DNA of 64,000 bases from the NCBI RefSeq assembly GCF_000264945.2, contig NZ_CP013070.1, forward strand, positions 2,542,001 through 2,606,000, written 5' to 3'. Position numbers and translations under genes: made by a program. Below are positions 43,046 to 51,863 of this stretch, piece by piece. Position 1 is the first letter of the stretch. Each line of letters starts with the position of its first letter. The notes under the pieces are model-generated. The model did no database searches. It was given only the letters and a program-made list of their open reading frames with translations, and was not told where the DNA came from. Source of the DNA: Sphingobium indicum B90A. Lineage in GTDB: Bacteria; Pseudomonadota; Alphaproteobacteria; Sphingomonadales; Sphingomonadaceae.

Positions 43046-44071
43046 TCAGGCGAGGTCGAGGACGATCCGGCCCTCGATGTCGCCATGGTGCATGCGGGAG
43101 AAGACGTCGTTGATGTTCTCCAGCTTGTCTGCATGGACCGTGGCCTTGACCTTGCCGTCGCCGGCGAACGCCAGTGCCTCGAGCAGATCGAGCCGCGTGC
43201 CGACGATCGAGCCTCGCACGGTAATGCCGTTCAGCACGGTGTCGAAGATCGACAGCGGGAAGTCGCCCGGCGGCAGACCATTGAGCGCGACCGTGCCGCC
43301 GCGCCGGACCATGCCGAGCGCCTGCTGGAACGCCTTGGGCGAAACGGCGGTGACGAGCGCTCCGTGCGCGCCGCCTATCGCCTTCTTGAGCGCTGCCGAA
43401 GGGTCCTCGCTGTGCGCGTTGACCGTCAGTGTGGCGCCAAGGCGTGTAGCGAGGTCGAGCTTGCTATCGTCGATGTCGACCGCGGCCACATTGAGACCCA
43501 TGGCACGGGCATATTGCACCGCCATGTGGCCGAGCCCGCCGATCCCTGAGACGACCACCCACTCGCCGGGTCGGGCCTCGGTGGCCTTCAATCCCTTGTA
43601 GACGGTGACGCCCGCGCAGAGGATCGGCGCAATGTCGAGGAAGTCGACATTGTCGGGAAGGTGACCAACATAGTTGGGATCGGCGAGGACATATTCGGCA
43701 AAGCTGCCATTGACCGAATAGCCGGTGTTCTGCTGTTCGTGGCAAAGCGTCTCCCAGCCACCCAGGCAATGCACGCAATGCCCGCAGGCGGTGTAGAGCC
43801 AGGGCACGCCGACCCGGTCGCCTTCCTTCACATGGGTGACGCCCGCACCGACGGCGGCGACATGCCCGACGCCTTCATGGCCAGGAATGAAGGGCGGGTT
43901 GGGTTTGACCGGCCAGTCCCCTTCTGCCGCGTGCAGGTCGGTATGGCACACGCCGGTTGCCGCAATCTTGACCAGGATCTGCCCGGGGCCGACCGTCGGG
44001 ATCGGCGCGTCCTCGATGACCAGGGGCTTGCCGAATTCGCGGACGACCGCCGCCTTCATGGTTTTCGCCAT
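43046..44071 (-). CDS. adhP: Zinc-dependent alcohol dehydrogenase (AdhP type)
   Basis: 341 residues, usual AdhP size. Catalytic zinc site [15 protein letters not shown] and [12 protein letters not shown]; structural zinc cysteines [18 protein letters not shown] site [16 protein letters not shown]. It interconverts primary alcohols and aldehydes with NAD. It follows the aldehyde dehydrogenase by 26 bases and precedes the oxidase gene. The reason for its place in a metal island is unclear; aldehyde detoxification is one possibility. Confidence 0.94.
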   Translation of the reverse strand: MAKTMKAAVVREFGKPLVIEDAPIPTVGPGQILVKIAATGVCHTDLHAAEGDWPVKPNPPFIPGHEGVGHVAAVGAGVTHVKEGDRVGVPWLYTACGHCVHCLGGWETLCHEQQNTGYSVNGSFAEYVLADPNYVGHLPDNVDFLDIAPILCAGVTVYKGLKATEARPGEWVVVSGIGGLGHMAVQYARAMGLNVAAVDIDDSKLDLATRLGATLTVNAHSEDPSAALKKAIGGAHGALVTAVSPKAFQQALGMVRRGGTVALNGLPPGDFPLSIFDTVLNGITVRGSIVGTRLDLLEALAFAGDGKVKATVHADKLENINDVFSRMHHGDIEGRIVLDLA

Positions 44072-44097
44072 GTCCGTTTCTCCTTTTGAGCGAGGGG

Positions 44098-45618
44098 TCA
44101 GAACAGGCCGAGCGCGTGCTCGTCATAGGAGACGAGCAGGTTCTTGGTCTGCTGATAATGGTCGAGCATCATCCGGTGATTTTCACGCCCGAAGCCCGAC
44201 GCCTTGTATCCGCCGAAGGCGGCATGGGCGGGGTACTGGTGATAGCAGTTGGTCCAGACCCGCCCGGCCTCGATCGCGCGGCCCAGACGGTAGGCGGTGT
44301 TGCCGCTCCGGGTCCAGACGCCCGCGCCAAGACCGTAGGCGGTGTCGTTGGCAAGTGCGATCGCCTCCTCGACCGTCTTGAAGGTGGTGACCGCCAGGAC
44401 GGGACCGAAGATCTCCTCCTGGAAGATGCGCATGTGGTTCTGACCCACGAACACGGTCGGCTGTACGAAATAGCCCTGGTCGAGCGCACCGCCCGGCAGC
44501 GCCTTGGCGCCACCGACCAGACACTGCGCGCCCTCGGCCTTGCCGATATCGATATAGCCCAGGATCTTGTGGAGCTGGTCCTCCGACGCCTGCGCGCCGA
44601 CCTGGACCGAGGGGTCGAGCGGATCGCCCTGGCGGATCGCGGCGACGCGCGCCACGGCGCGCTCGATGAAGCGATCGAAGATCGACTCATGGATCAGCGC
44701 GCGCGACGGGCAGGTGCAGACCTCGCCCTTGTTGAACGCGAACAGCGTGAAGCCTTCGAGCGCCTTGTCGAAGAAGGCATCGTCCTCGTCGAGCACGTCC
44801 GCCATGAAGATGTTGGGCGACTTGCCGCCAAGCTCCATCGTCTGGGGGATCAGATGGTCGGCGGCCGCATGCATGATCTGCTTGCCGGTGACGGTCTCGC
44901 CGGTGAACGAGACCTTGGCGATGCGCGGATTGGCGGCGATCGCCTGGCCGACGGTCCGTCCCGGGCCGGTGACGACATTGAGCACGCCGGGCGGCAGGAT
45001 GTCGGCGGTGAGCTCGGCGAACATCAGCAAGGTGAGCGGCGTCTGGGATGCGGGCTTGATGACGGTGCAGTTGCCCGCCGCCAGCGCCGGGGCGATCTTC
45101 CACGCCGCCATCAGCAGCGGGAAGTTCCACGGGATGATCTGGCCGACGACGCCAAGCGGCTCGCGAAAATGATAGGCGATGGTGTCGGCATCGATCGTCG
45201 AGATCCCGCCTTCCTCGGCCCGGATGCAGCCGGCGAAATAGCGGAAATGGTCGATCGCGAGCGGAACGTCGGCAGCGCGCGTCTCGCGGATCGGCTTGCC
45301 GTTGTCGATCGTCTCGGCAAGCGCCAGCAACTCCATATTATCCTCGAGCCGGTCGGCGACGCGATTGAGAATCCTGGCGCGGTCGGCGGGCGAGATCCTT
45401 GCCCATTGATCCTTGGCGGCGTGCGCCGCATCGAGCGCGCGCTCGACATCTTCCGGCGTCGACAGCGCAAACTCGGCGATCTGGGCGCCATTGATCGGGC
45501 TCGTGTCCGCGAAATACTCGCCGCTCGCTGGAGCGCTCCATCGACCACCGATGAAATTATCATAGCGGTGTCGGAAGGACGCCGCAGCATTGATGGTCCC
45601 GATCGCCTTCTCGAACAT
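44098..45618 (-). CDS. NAD-dependent aldehyde dehydrogenase
   Basis: 506 residues. Aldehyde dehydrogenase features: [37 protein letters not shown], catalytic Glu in MELGGKSPN, and the catalytic Cys in [10 protein letters not shown]. This [11 protein letters not shown] variant and the length match the ExaC/AldB group that oxidises short aldehydes. Operon with adhP downstream. Upstream sequence has an imperfect AGGCC/GGCCT repeat near 45650-45680 of unknown meaning. Confidence 0.94.
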   Translation of the reverse strand: MFEKAIGTINAAASFRHRYDNFIGGRWSAPASGEYFADTSPINGAQIAEFALSTPEDVERALDAAHAAKDQWARISPADRARILNRVADRLEDNMELLALAETIDNGKPIRETRAADVPLAIDHFRYFAGCIRAEEGGISTIDADTIAYHFREPLGVVGQIIPWNFPLLMAAWKIAPALAAGNCTVIKPASQTPLTLLMFAELTADILPPGVLNVVTGPGRTVGQAIAANPRIAKVSFTGETVTGKQIMHAAADHLIPQTMELGGKSPNIFMADVLDEDDAFFDKALEGFTLFAFNKGEVCTCPSRALIHESIFDRFIERAVARVAAIRQGDPLDPSVQVGAQASEDQLHKILGYIDIGKAEGAQCLVGGAKALPGGALDQGYFVQPTVFVGQNHMRIFQEEIFGPVLAVTTFKTVEEAIALANDTAYGLGAGVWTRSGNTAYRLGRAIEAGRVWTNCYHQYPAHAAFGGYKASGFGRENHRMMLDHYQQTKNLLVSYDEHALGLF

Positions 45619-46060
45619 CGCCTGTCTCCATCTTTACCGATGCCTGATGAAGTAGGCCTTCTGATGAGACGGCCTATAAGTAAGTTCCGCAGACAAAAAT
45701 CAGGCAGAGTTTTTACGAAGCGCCAGGCTGGACACGCAAAAGAAGCCGATGATTTTCTCATCAGCTCATAGATTATCTCGTCGCCTAAGCAGGCAATGGC
45801 TCTCGCCATTCAATCGCGGCGCAGAGGTCACTGAAGTTGATCCGGCCATGCTTGGTCGGACCTCTTAATCGTAAGCGCGGACCCGCAGCTCGGTGCCAAC
45901 TCCTGGAGCTTTACGCATCGCGGGCTCCTCTCTCTCGCGGTGGACGCCTGCTTCTCGTTATGAAATCCTAGAAACTTGGAACACCTCTTGAAGAACAGGC
46001 CCGCCGCGGGGGCAGCGGCGGGCCCTCAGCCCCAGGGGTCTGTTCTCGGGGCTGGAAACC
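45619..46060. other. Intergenic gap of about 440 bases
   Basis: It carries the presumed promoter of the aldehyde dehydrogenase on its left side, with an imperfect inverted repeat near 45650-45680, and the terminator of the small secreted protein on its right side (45998-46024). No gene is supported between them. Confidence 0.5.
45998..46024 (-). terminator. Terminator-like hairpin after the Met/His-rich secreted protein
   Basis: GGCCCGCCGC (45998-46007) pairs perfectly with GCGGCGGGCC (46015-46024) around a 7-base loop; on the minus strand it is followed by TGTTCTT. It lies 37 bases after the stop of the gene at 46061. Confidence 0.6.
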
Positions 46061-46462
46061 TCACATGTCGCTCATCGGCTTGTCGGCCATAGGCGTGGCC
46101 GGTTTCTTCTTGGCGGCCGGCTTTGCCTTTTTCATCGGCATCTTGCAGCAACCGCTCTTGGGCTTGCCAGCCTTGCTCGAACCGCTCCCCTGCGACGAGC
46201 CACCAGACATTCCGGCCATGCCCGCAGCGCCCTGCTGGCCTTGCGGCTTCTGCATGCCGGCTTGGTGATCCTGCATCATTTGGTCGTGCATCTGCTGCCC
46301 TCCATGATCCATCCCCTGCTGATGGGCATGGGCGGTGGATGGCTTCGGCTGCGCAGGGGCGTGCTGGGGCGCGGCGGGTGCCGATTGCGCCAGACCCGCG
46401 CCAGCGAAGTTCAGGGTCGCCAGGCAGCCGATCGCGCCGACTAGAAGTTTCGTCTTTCGCAT
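46061..46462 (-). CDS. Small secreted His/Met/Lys-rich protein
   Basis: 133 residues from ATG 46462 (GGAGA seven bases upstream). Signal peptide (LLVGAIGCLATLNFAGAGLAQS), then a His/Gln/Met-rich stretch (HAHQQGMDHGGQQMHDQMMQDHQAGM), a Gly/Ser linker, SGCCKMPMKKAKPAAKKK and a C-terminal DKPMSDM. No known domain. Composition suggests periplasmic copper binding. Upstream is a MerR-type dyad at 46609-46633. Confidence 0.75.
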   Translation of the reverse strand: MRKTKLLVGAIGCLATLNFAGAGLAQSAPAAPQHAPAQPKPSTAHAHQQGMDHGGQQMHDQMMQDHQAGMQKPQGQQGAAGMAGMSGGSSQGSGSSKAGKPKSGCCKMPMKKAKPAAKKKPATPMADKPMSDM

Positions 46463-46608
46463 TGTGGTTCTCCGCATGATGAGTCCTTGCCCGATCGCCG
46501 TTTGCGACCGCGACCATACCGACCCCTCATGCGGGCTTGGCCCTTTGGTCTGAATACGTAAGTTACGAATCCGCACTGGATCAGGACTGGCAGGCCCGCG
46601 ATCTTGCG

Positions 46609-46633
46609 GGCGAAACCATGGTCCAAGGGTCCA
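46609..46633 (-). promoter_or_regulatory. MerR-type dyad upstream of the small secreted protein
   Basis: Minus strand reads TGGACCCTTGGACCATGG, close to the operator at 52581-52605 (TTGACCCTGGACCATGG) but with one extra base and a weaker right arm (TTTC). It may be a low-affinity or degenerate copy. Confidence 0.4.
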
Positions 46634-46692
46634 GCGGATTCATGACTGCATCGCATTAAAGCTCGTGCAGACCTTTATTCTGAAACGCAATT

Positions 46693-46716
46693 GGCCCGCC
46701 GGGGAAACGGCGGACC
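46693..46716 (-). terminator. Hairpin after the Met-rich small protein
   Basis: GGCCCGCCG (46693-46701) pairs with CGGCGGACC (46708-46716) with one G-T pair, loop of six bases, 80 bases after the stop at 46796. Only a weak T-rich tail follows on the minus strand. Confidence 0.4.
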
Positions 46717-46795
46717 AACGTTGCGGCCCGGTCAAACGATACCAACGCCTTGTATGGTGAGGCTTTGATCAACCGACCTCTGATGGGCTTTTGGT

Positions 46796-47086
46796 TCAGC
46801 ACCCCCCGCCCGACCGATGCGACATGTCAGAAGCCCCCTCCTGGCTCCCCGATTCCCGCATGGCCATCCGGTGGCCTCGCATCATCTCACCGTGCATCTG
46901 GTCCTTGCCGTGCCGCATGCCCTCCATATGGGCCGTGCCGGACTGAGCCGGCGCAGGCTTGGCCTTGAGCGTCTCCTCGAGATCCGGCATGTCCGACGGC
47001 ATGCCATCGGCGAGAACAGGCCCGGCACCGAGGGCAAGGAGGCCGAGGGCTGCGAGCGAAGTGATAACTACCGTTTTCTTGCGCAC
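46796..47086 (-). CDS. Small secreted Met/His-rich protein
   Basis: 96 residues from GTG 47086 (AAGGA eight bases before). Signal peptide (VVITSLAALGLLALGAGPVLADG), then PSDMPDLEETLKAKPAP and a Met/His-rich tail (HMEGMRHGKDQMHGEMMRGHRMAM) ending in SHRSGGGC. Not a recognised family. The C-terminal Cys and Met/His clusters suggest periplasmic copper binding. Confidence 0.7.
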   Translation of the reverse strand: MRKKTVVITSLAALGLLALGAGPVLADGMPSDMPDLEETLKAKPAPAQSGTAHMEGMRHGKDQMHGEMMRGHRMAMRESGSQEGASDMSHRSGGGC

Positions 47087-47217
47087 TATCGATTCCTTCA
47101 AGTCTGGTTTCCGTTCGACCGGCTTCAGATCCGGTCGTTTCTCGCTCCTCCGGGAGCTTGCCCTTGAGATGGTATCGGTCCTGACCCGGCAGTATACGTA
47201 ATATGCGAAGCGGGTGG

Positions 47218-47655
47218 TCAGCCGGTCATGTCCGCCATCATTCGGCAGCTCGCCGCGCATTTCTTGCAGGTGGCCGAGCAACGCGCGATCCGCTGGTCCT
47301 CGCTATGACGCCCGCATTCCTCGGCGCAGCGCTCGCAAGCATCGGCGCAGGCGCGGCACAGGATGCGGTGCAGAGCCGATTCCCGCAGCATCGAGTTGGC
47401 TGTCGCCTGGCACAGTTCCGCACAGTCGTTCAGCATGGCGATCAACGACGCGCTCGCCAGCGCGCTGCTTTGCTTCGTCAGCCAGGCGGCGGTTTCGAGG
47501 CACATGCGGTGTGAAGCCAGGCAATCGTCGATGCAGTCCGTCATCGACATCGCCATCCCTTCCATTCGATGCTGCTGCCCCGCCGCCGGCGCAGCCAGCG
47601 TTCCGGCGGCGGCAAGGCCGGCGCCCGCCATCAGCAATTCGCGTCTCTCGATCAT
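47218..47655 (-). CDS. Four-helix-bundle copper-binding protein (Csp/DUF326-like)
   Basis: 145 residues; ATG 47655 or the adjacent 47658 (GGAGGG precedes). Signal peptide with RRELLMAGAGLAAAG, possibly Tat. The mature protein has thirteen or so cysteines in C-x3-C and similar spacings along helices (CIDDCLASHRMC, CAELCQ, CRACADACERCAEEC, CSATCKKCAASC), as in copper storage proteins that pack many Cu(I) ions in a four-helix bundle. A Tat-exported periplasmic copper store is the likely role. It follows DUF1622 by 17 bases. Confidence 0.88.
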   Translation of the reverse strand: MIERRELLMAGAGLAAAGTLAAPAAGQQHRMEGMAMSMTDCIDDCLASHRMCLETAAWLTKQSSALASASLIAMLNDCAELCQATANSMLRESALHRILCRACADACERCAEECGRHSEDQRIARCSATCKKCAASCRMMADMTG

Positions 47656-47672
47656 CATGCACCCTCCATCGG

Positions 47673-48116
47673 CTATCCCTTGCGCGGTGTGCCGCATCCG
47701 GCGGCCTCAGCCGTCGCCGGCGACCCATCCGACGCCGCACGCGCCTTCTCCCGCGCCATCCGGGTTTCCTCCCAGGGCCAGTGACCGTTGATCTCGACCC
47801 CGAGCGAGATGCTCAGGAAGGTCCGCACCAGCACAAGCCCGGCCAGCACGATGAGATCGTCGAGCGTCGGGTTGATCACCAGCGACTTGACGATGTCGCC
47901 GGCGACCAGAAATTCCAGGCCGAGCAGGATGCTGCGGCCGAGCGCCGAGCGGAACGTGCTATAGGCCTCGGTTCGGTCGCCCGCCCTCGCCCGCCGCGCA
48001 AACAGAAAGGTTGCGAGCCCCGCGCCGACCAGGATGGTCAGCGTGCCCGCCAGTTCCAGGCCGATCACGGCGAGCCGGAAGAAGGCGCTCAGCCAGTCGG
48101 CCTCAATGGTGATCAT
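47673..48116 (-). CDS. DUF1622 membrane protein
   Basis: 147 residues from ATG 48116, overlapping the end of the cytochrome gene by 14 bases. Three membrane segments (LAVIGLELAGTLTILVGAGLATFLF, LLGLEFLVAGDIVKSLVI, LIVLAGLVLVRTFLSISLGVEI), with RTEAYSTFRSALGRSILLGLEFLVAGDI matching DUF1622. Function unknown. The C-terminal tail is Ala/Glu-rich and cytoplasmic. Its coupling to the heme genes suggests it belongs to the same membrane unit. Confidence 0.85.
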   Translation of the reverse strand: MITIEADWLSAFFRLAVIGLELAGTLTILVGAGLATFLFARRARAGDRTEAYSTFRSALGRSILLGLEFLVAGDIVKSLVINPTLDDLIVLAGLVLVRTFLSISLGVEINGHWPWEETRMAREKARAASDGSPATAEAAGCGTPRKG

Positions 48117-48825
48117 ACCAGCCTCGCTTGCGGATATTGTTGAAGCTGTCGGTGGCGTGACAGGCATAGCATTGGTCGACGCGCGCCTTCGATCCGGCTG
48201 CGCGCTGCGAGACCATGCTGAAATGCTCCATGAAGTGACTGGGCGGCGCCTTATGGCACTCGGCGCACTGCGTCGAATTGACCGATGGATGGCGGTAATT
48301 GGCGATCTTCCAGCTGTCGGTCTTGTGGCAGCTCGCGCAGTCGGTGCCGAACAGGCCCTGGTGCGGATCGCGGAACGCATGGCAGCTCGCGCAATTGAGC
48401 GCGGTCTCGGGGGTCAGGCTTCGAGTGTTTGTCGACATGCCCGCCAAAGGCTGCCGCCACTTCGCCATGTCGAGCAACGCGGCGTGATCCATGCGGATGA
48501 TGCCGCGCTCTCCCTCATGTTCGACGTGGCAGGAGGTGCACTGCGTCGCTTTCGCGTGGAACTGCGTCGACTGCTTCGTCCCGAAATCGGTGCCCGCATG
48601 GCAGGTGAGACAGGTCCGGGTTTCGACGCCCTTGCCCGGCGTGTGGCAGGCCGTGCATTGGCCGGCAAAGGACTGGTGCGCGCTCGAGAGCGGGCCGGGC
48701 GAGACGAGCTGCGCCACCAGGCCGGCATCCCTCGGCGCGTCCGATCGCATCCGGATCGCGACCGCGGCGACCATCACCAGCAGGGCTGCGATGAAGACGG
48801 CGTAGGAAAGACGCTGCCAGCTCAT
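48103..48825 (-). CDS. Seven-heme periplasmic cytochrome c
   Basis: 240 residues from ATG 48825 (overlaps the membrane protein gene). N-terminal membrane anchor (SYAVFIAALLVMVAAVAI). Seven CxxCH heme motifs: CTACH, CLTCH, CTSCH, CASCH, CASCH, CAECH and CYACH, with extra histidines (FHAK, VEHEGE, MDHAALLD, YRHPSV) able to be distal ligands. This is a cytochrome c3/NapC-nrfB-like type of multiheme electron carrier. It probably takes electrons from the di-heme membrane protein encoded just upstream. Confidence 0.93.
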   Translation of the reverse strand: MSWQRLSYAVFIAALLVMVAAVAIRMRSDAPRDAGLVAQLVSPGPLSSAHQSFAGQCTACHTPGKGVETRTCLTCHAGTDFGTKQSTQFHAKATQCTSCHVEHEGERGIIRMDHAALLDMAKWRQPLAGMSTNTRSLTPETALNCASCHAFRDPHQGLFGTDCASCHKTDSWKIANYRHPSVNSTQCAECHKAPPSHFMEHFSMVSQRAAGSKARVDQCYACHATDSFNNIRKRGWYDHH

Positions 48826-49550
48826 AGCCAGCGCAGCCCGTAATAGATCGCCGCGCCGACGTGGAGCGCGAGCAGCGCGAAGATGAGACAGCCCAGCAGG
48901 ATGTGCAGGAACCGCCACCGCGCGAACAGGGTGTTGGTTGCCTCTTCGGCACGGATCGCGAATTCGGTATCGGCCAGCGCTGCGGCGATCCCCGCCTTGT
49001 CCTGGGGGCGCTGGCCCGCGGACGCATCCCCGGCGACGAACAGATAGCGCTTCCAGCCCGACAGCGGCGGGGCTGCGGTATCGGCCTGCGTCGGCGCCGC
49101 CGGCTCCTCGAGGAAGGCGGCGCGAAGCGAGGCCAGTTCTGACCTGCGTCCGCGCAGCGCCCGACCAAGCTGGGCAAGCAGGTAGCGGCCGATGAAGCCG
49201 GTGATGACCGTCATCAGCAGGAGGACGGTCAGAAGCAGGCCGACCGGGCTTTCGAGCTTGTGCGCGGCGTGGACCAGACCCAGGATCGGCGCCAGCACGC
49301 CGGCATAGATGTGGATGGCGAGCAGGGTTGGCTTGCTGACGACCCGGGAGAGCGCCTTGTCGACCCAGGCGATGTGCTTGGCCGCGACATAAGGAAGCGT
49401 CAGCAGCATCAGCACGAGCGCTGCGATCCCGATGATCCCGCCGGCCAGGCTACCCGGAAAGCGGGGCGACACATGCACGAGATAGCCGAACGGGAACAGC
49501 AGCAGGAACGCGACCAGCAGGCCCACGGCAATGTCGCTGCGTTCGCGCAT
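48822..49550 (-). CDS. Di-heme-b-like membrane electron-transfer protein
   Basis: 242 residues from ATG 49550 (TGATG overlap with the reductase gene). Hydrophobic segments: GLLVAFLLLFPFGYLVHV, LAGGIIGIAALVLMLLTLPYVAA, TLLAIHIYAGVLAPILGLVHAAH, GLLLTVLLLMTVITGFIGRYLL and FLHILLGCLIFALLALHVGAAIYY. In the third and the last, two histidines are spaced exactly 13 residues apart (H-IYAGVLAPILGLV-H and H-ILLGCLIFALLAL-H). This double H-x13-H pattern is the bis-heme signature of ferric reductase/NOX-type membrane proteins. It would carry electrons across the membrane. Confidence 0.8.
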   Translation of the reverse strand: MRERSDIAVGLLVAFLLLFPFGYLVHVSPRFPGSLAGGIIGIAALVLMLLTLPYVAAKHIAWVDKALSRVVSKPTLLAIHIYAGVLAPILGLVHAAHKLESPVGLLLTVLLLMTVITGFIGRYLLAQLGRALRGRRSELASLRAAFLEEPAAPTQADTAAPPLSGWKRYLFVAGDASAGQRPQDKAGIAAALADTEFAIRAEEATNTLFARWRFLHILLGCLIFALLALHVGAAIYYGLRWL

Positions 49551-51460
49551 CAGGCTTCGACCACGAGCGGCGTGCCCGTCCCCTTCGCCTGGCACGCGAG
49601 CACATAGCCTTGCGCCTTGTCGGCGGGCGCAAGGCCGGATTCGACCTCCATCGTCACTTCGCCCTGCAGCAGCTTGACCACGCAGGCGCCGCATGTGCCC
49701 GCACGGCATGCATAGGGGATCTCGACGCCCGCGCCCTCGGCCGCCTCCAGCACGGTCTCGTCCGCGGGCAAGGCCGCCGACACCCCCGACACGGAGAAGG
49801 TCACCGTGCTCGGCGCCACCTCGGCGCTCGGGGCCGGCTTATCCGCTGGCGGGGGCGCGGGCTTGACCTCGAGATCCTCGTGGTCGGCCGGCAGCGAGGC
49901 CGGACCGAACGCCTCGGTGTGCAGCTGCGCGTCGGGGACGCCGAGTTCCGCCAGCACGCCGCGCATCGCGCCCATCATCGCCGGCGGGCCGCACATATGG
50001 ATGCGCCGGCTCGCGATCTCCGGCACCGCGGCCAGGATCATCTCGCGCGTGATCGGCCCTTCGGGGCCCATCCAGACGGTGCCGGGCGCGCGCTGCATCG
50101 CGGCGACGACATGGAGGTTGGGAAAACGGCGTTCGAGCCGCTCGAGCTCGTCGCGGAACACGAATTCCTCGGTCGACCGTGCGCCGTAGAAGAAGAAGAT
50201 ATCACCCTTCCACGCGGTGTCGGTGAGATAGCGCAGCACCGACATCATCGGGGTGATGCCGACCCCGCCCGCGATCAGCACGATGCTCTGGGCATCCGTT
50301 CCCGTGAAGGTGAAGGCGCCGAACGGTCCGCTGACCTTCAGCAGATCGTCGGCGACGACCTTGTCGTGCAGGTATCGCGAGACCACGCCCTGCTCCTCGC
50401 GCTTGACCGTCAGTTCGACATAGGCCCGCTGGGTCGGCGAAGAGGCGATCGTGTAGGAACGGCGCGCGGTCTTGCCCGCTTCGGGCTCTACCTCGACCTG
50501 CAGGAACTGGCCCGGCAGGAAGTCGAACGGCAGCCGGTCGGCGGTCGGGTCCGCGAGCCGGAAGGTCAGCACGCTCGGCGTCTCTCGCACGATCTGGACC
50601 ACGCGCAGCTGCCCCGCCCAGCTTTTGGGCTTGCGCAGCGACGCCCCAGCGGGTGCGGCCGCATTGCTCGGCGCGAGCCCGGCGCTGTCGGCAACGGGTG
50701 CAGGCGCGGGCGCAACCCTGGTAGCGGGAGGGGCAGCCTTCGGCTCCGGCTTTGCTGGAACCTTGGCGGTGGCGACACCGCCGGCGATCGCCCCGATCCG
50801 CCGCAGGCGGAAGATCTGCAGCGCGATAAGCGTGGCGCTCACCAGCCCCAGGAACAGCATGAGAAGGAGGTGCGAGGGCGAGATGCCGAACCAGTGATCG
50901 GCATGGCCGGGCGCGGCCTGGTCGATGTCGAGCTGATCGCGCAGCCAGGCAAGCCCGACCTCCCGGGGCGGCTGCAAGCCCCCGATCGCGCCCTGCGCGG
51001 CGGTGCCGGAGCGGAACAGGTCGGTTCCCTCGCGCAGGCGCCGCGCCGCATCGAGCCGGGCCGAGACCGTGGTCGCACGCGCGCCGTCGGCCGAGGCGGC
51101 GTTGATCATCGCCAGACCCGTGCTTACCCGTTCGCCGGCCTGCGCAGCGACCCGCTGCCTTGCCGCTTCGTCAAGCGCGGGAAAGGCGAGCAGCTGCGAG
51201 ATGAAGCCGGTCCGGCGCGATTCGTGGCCGTGCTCATTCTCCCCTTCCCCATTGATCATGCGATCCATCATGGGGTTCATCATCTTCGCCATGTCCGACG
51301 ACCCCGGCTCTGCCGGTGCGGACATGCCCCCGCCGGCCGGCATGCCTGCGCCATGATGCGCGGCATGATCCTCGCCCTCCTGCGCGCCCGCGCTCGCGGA
51401 CAGGCTGAGAGCGATTGCGCAGCCGAGGCTCAAGCGTCGAAGGCTGATCCGCCTGGACAT
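49550..51460 (-). CDS. Membrane-anchored NAD(P)H:FAD/2Fe-2S reductase
   Basis: 636 residues from ATG 51460 (AAGGGG six bases upstream; ATG 51466 is less favoured). Signal peptide and His/Met-rich periplasmic part (about 25-200: DHAAHHGAGMPAGGGM, MAKMMNPMMDRM), one membrane helix (SHLLLMLFLGLVSATLIALQI), a Pro/Ala linker, then a ferredoxin reductase module: FAD site ARRSYTIASSP, NAD site VLIAGGVGITPMMSVL, HMCGPPAMM. The C-terminal plant-type 2Fe-2S domain has CRAGTCGACVVKL and a distal Cys (VLACQAKG). The catalytic part is probably cytoplasmic and feeds the downstream membrane heme protein. Confidence 0.88.
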   Translation of the reverse strand: MSRRISLRRLSLGCAIALSLSASAGAQEGEDHAAHHGAGMPAGGGMSAPAEPGSSDMAKMMNPMMDRMINGEGENEHGHESRRTGFISQLLAFPALDEAARQRVAAQAGERVSTGLAMINAASADGARATTVSARLDAARRLREGTDLFRSGTAAQGAIGGLQPPREVGLAWLRDQLDIDQAAPGHADHWFGISPSHLLLMLFLGLVSATLIALQIFRLRRIGAIAGGVATAKVPAKPEPKAAPPATRVAPAPAPVADSAGLAPSNAAAPAGASLRKPKSWAGQLRVVQIVRETPSVLTFRLADPTADRLPFDFLPGQFLQVEVEPEAGKTARRSYTIASSPTQRAYVELTVKREEQGVVSRYLHDKVVADDLLKVSGPFGAFTFTGTDAQSIVLIAGGVGITPMMSVLRYLTDTAWKGDIFFFYGARSTEEFVFRDELERLERRFPNLHVVAAMQRAPGTVWMGPEGPITREMILAAVPEIASRRIHMCGPPAMMGAMRGVLAELGVPDAQLHTEAFGPASLPADHEDLEVKPAPPPADKPAPSAEVAPSTVTFSVSGVSAALPADETVLEAAEGAGVEIPYACRAGTCGACVVKLLQGEVTMEVESGLAPADKAQGYVLACQAKGTGTPLVVEA

Positions 51461-51483
51461 CCTCATCCCCTTAGTGTGCGAGC

Positions 51484-51804
51484 CTACATATCCTTCATCG
51501 GCATCGCCGCATTGCCCGGCGCGGGATCGGGTGCCGGCGCGGTCTGGTTGCCGGCCCCGGCGCGCATCGCGTCATGGTCCATCGCCTGACGGTGATGCCG
51601 CTCCATCTCGGCCTGGTTGCTCATCGCGTCCATCGGCGCCGCGTCTGCAGCGTTGCCGCTGTCGGTCAGGACCGGGGTGGCGGCGACGCTGTTCGCCGCG
51701 GGCGGCACCGTCTGGTCGGCCTGGCGGTCGCAGCCCGAAAGCGCGAGCGCCAGCAACAGGCTTCCGCCGACAAGTGGAAGGGCTTTCTTCGCATGGTCGA
51801 TCAT
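51484..51804 (-). CDS. Small Met-rich lipoprotein
   Basis: 106 residues from ATG 51804 (AAGGAG upstream). Signal with lipobox LALSGCDRQ; mature part rich in Ala, Asp and Met (MDAMSNQAEMERHHRQAMDHDAM) with a Pro-rich stretch, ending MPMKDM. Unknown family; likely copper-binding outer- or inner-membrane lipoprotein. It ends 24 bases before the reductase start and probably shares its transcript. Confidence 0.7.
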   Translation of the reverse strand: MIDHAKKALPLVGGSLLLALALSGCDRQADQTVPPAANSVAATPVLTDSGNAADAAPMDAMSNQAEMERHHRQAMDHDAMRAGAGNQTAPAPDPAPGNAAMPMKDM

Positions 51805-51863
51805 GGCTTTGCTCCTTGGCTTGAAAACTGTGTCCGGGCGCCATCCCTGGCGTCCGGACCGGC

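Larger units (their letters stand above)
46463..46795. other. Promoter-bearing gap of about 330 bases
   Basis: Holds the terminator-like hairpin of the gene to the right (46693-46716), a MerR-type dyad (46609-46633) and a TACGTA motif (46555-46560) in front of the small secreted protein gene. No gene seen. Confidence 0.5.

Noticed and set aside
44086..45771. Plus-strand open frame of 561 residues
   Set aside because: Antisense of the aldehyde dehydrogenase gene.
49610..51589. Plus-strand open frame of 659 residues
   Set aside because: Antisense of the reductase gene, Arg/His-rich low-complexity sequence without recognisable fold.
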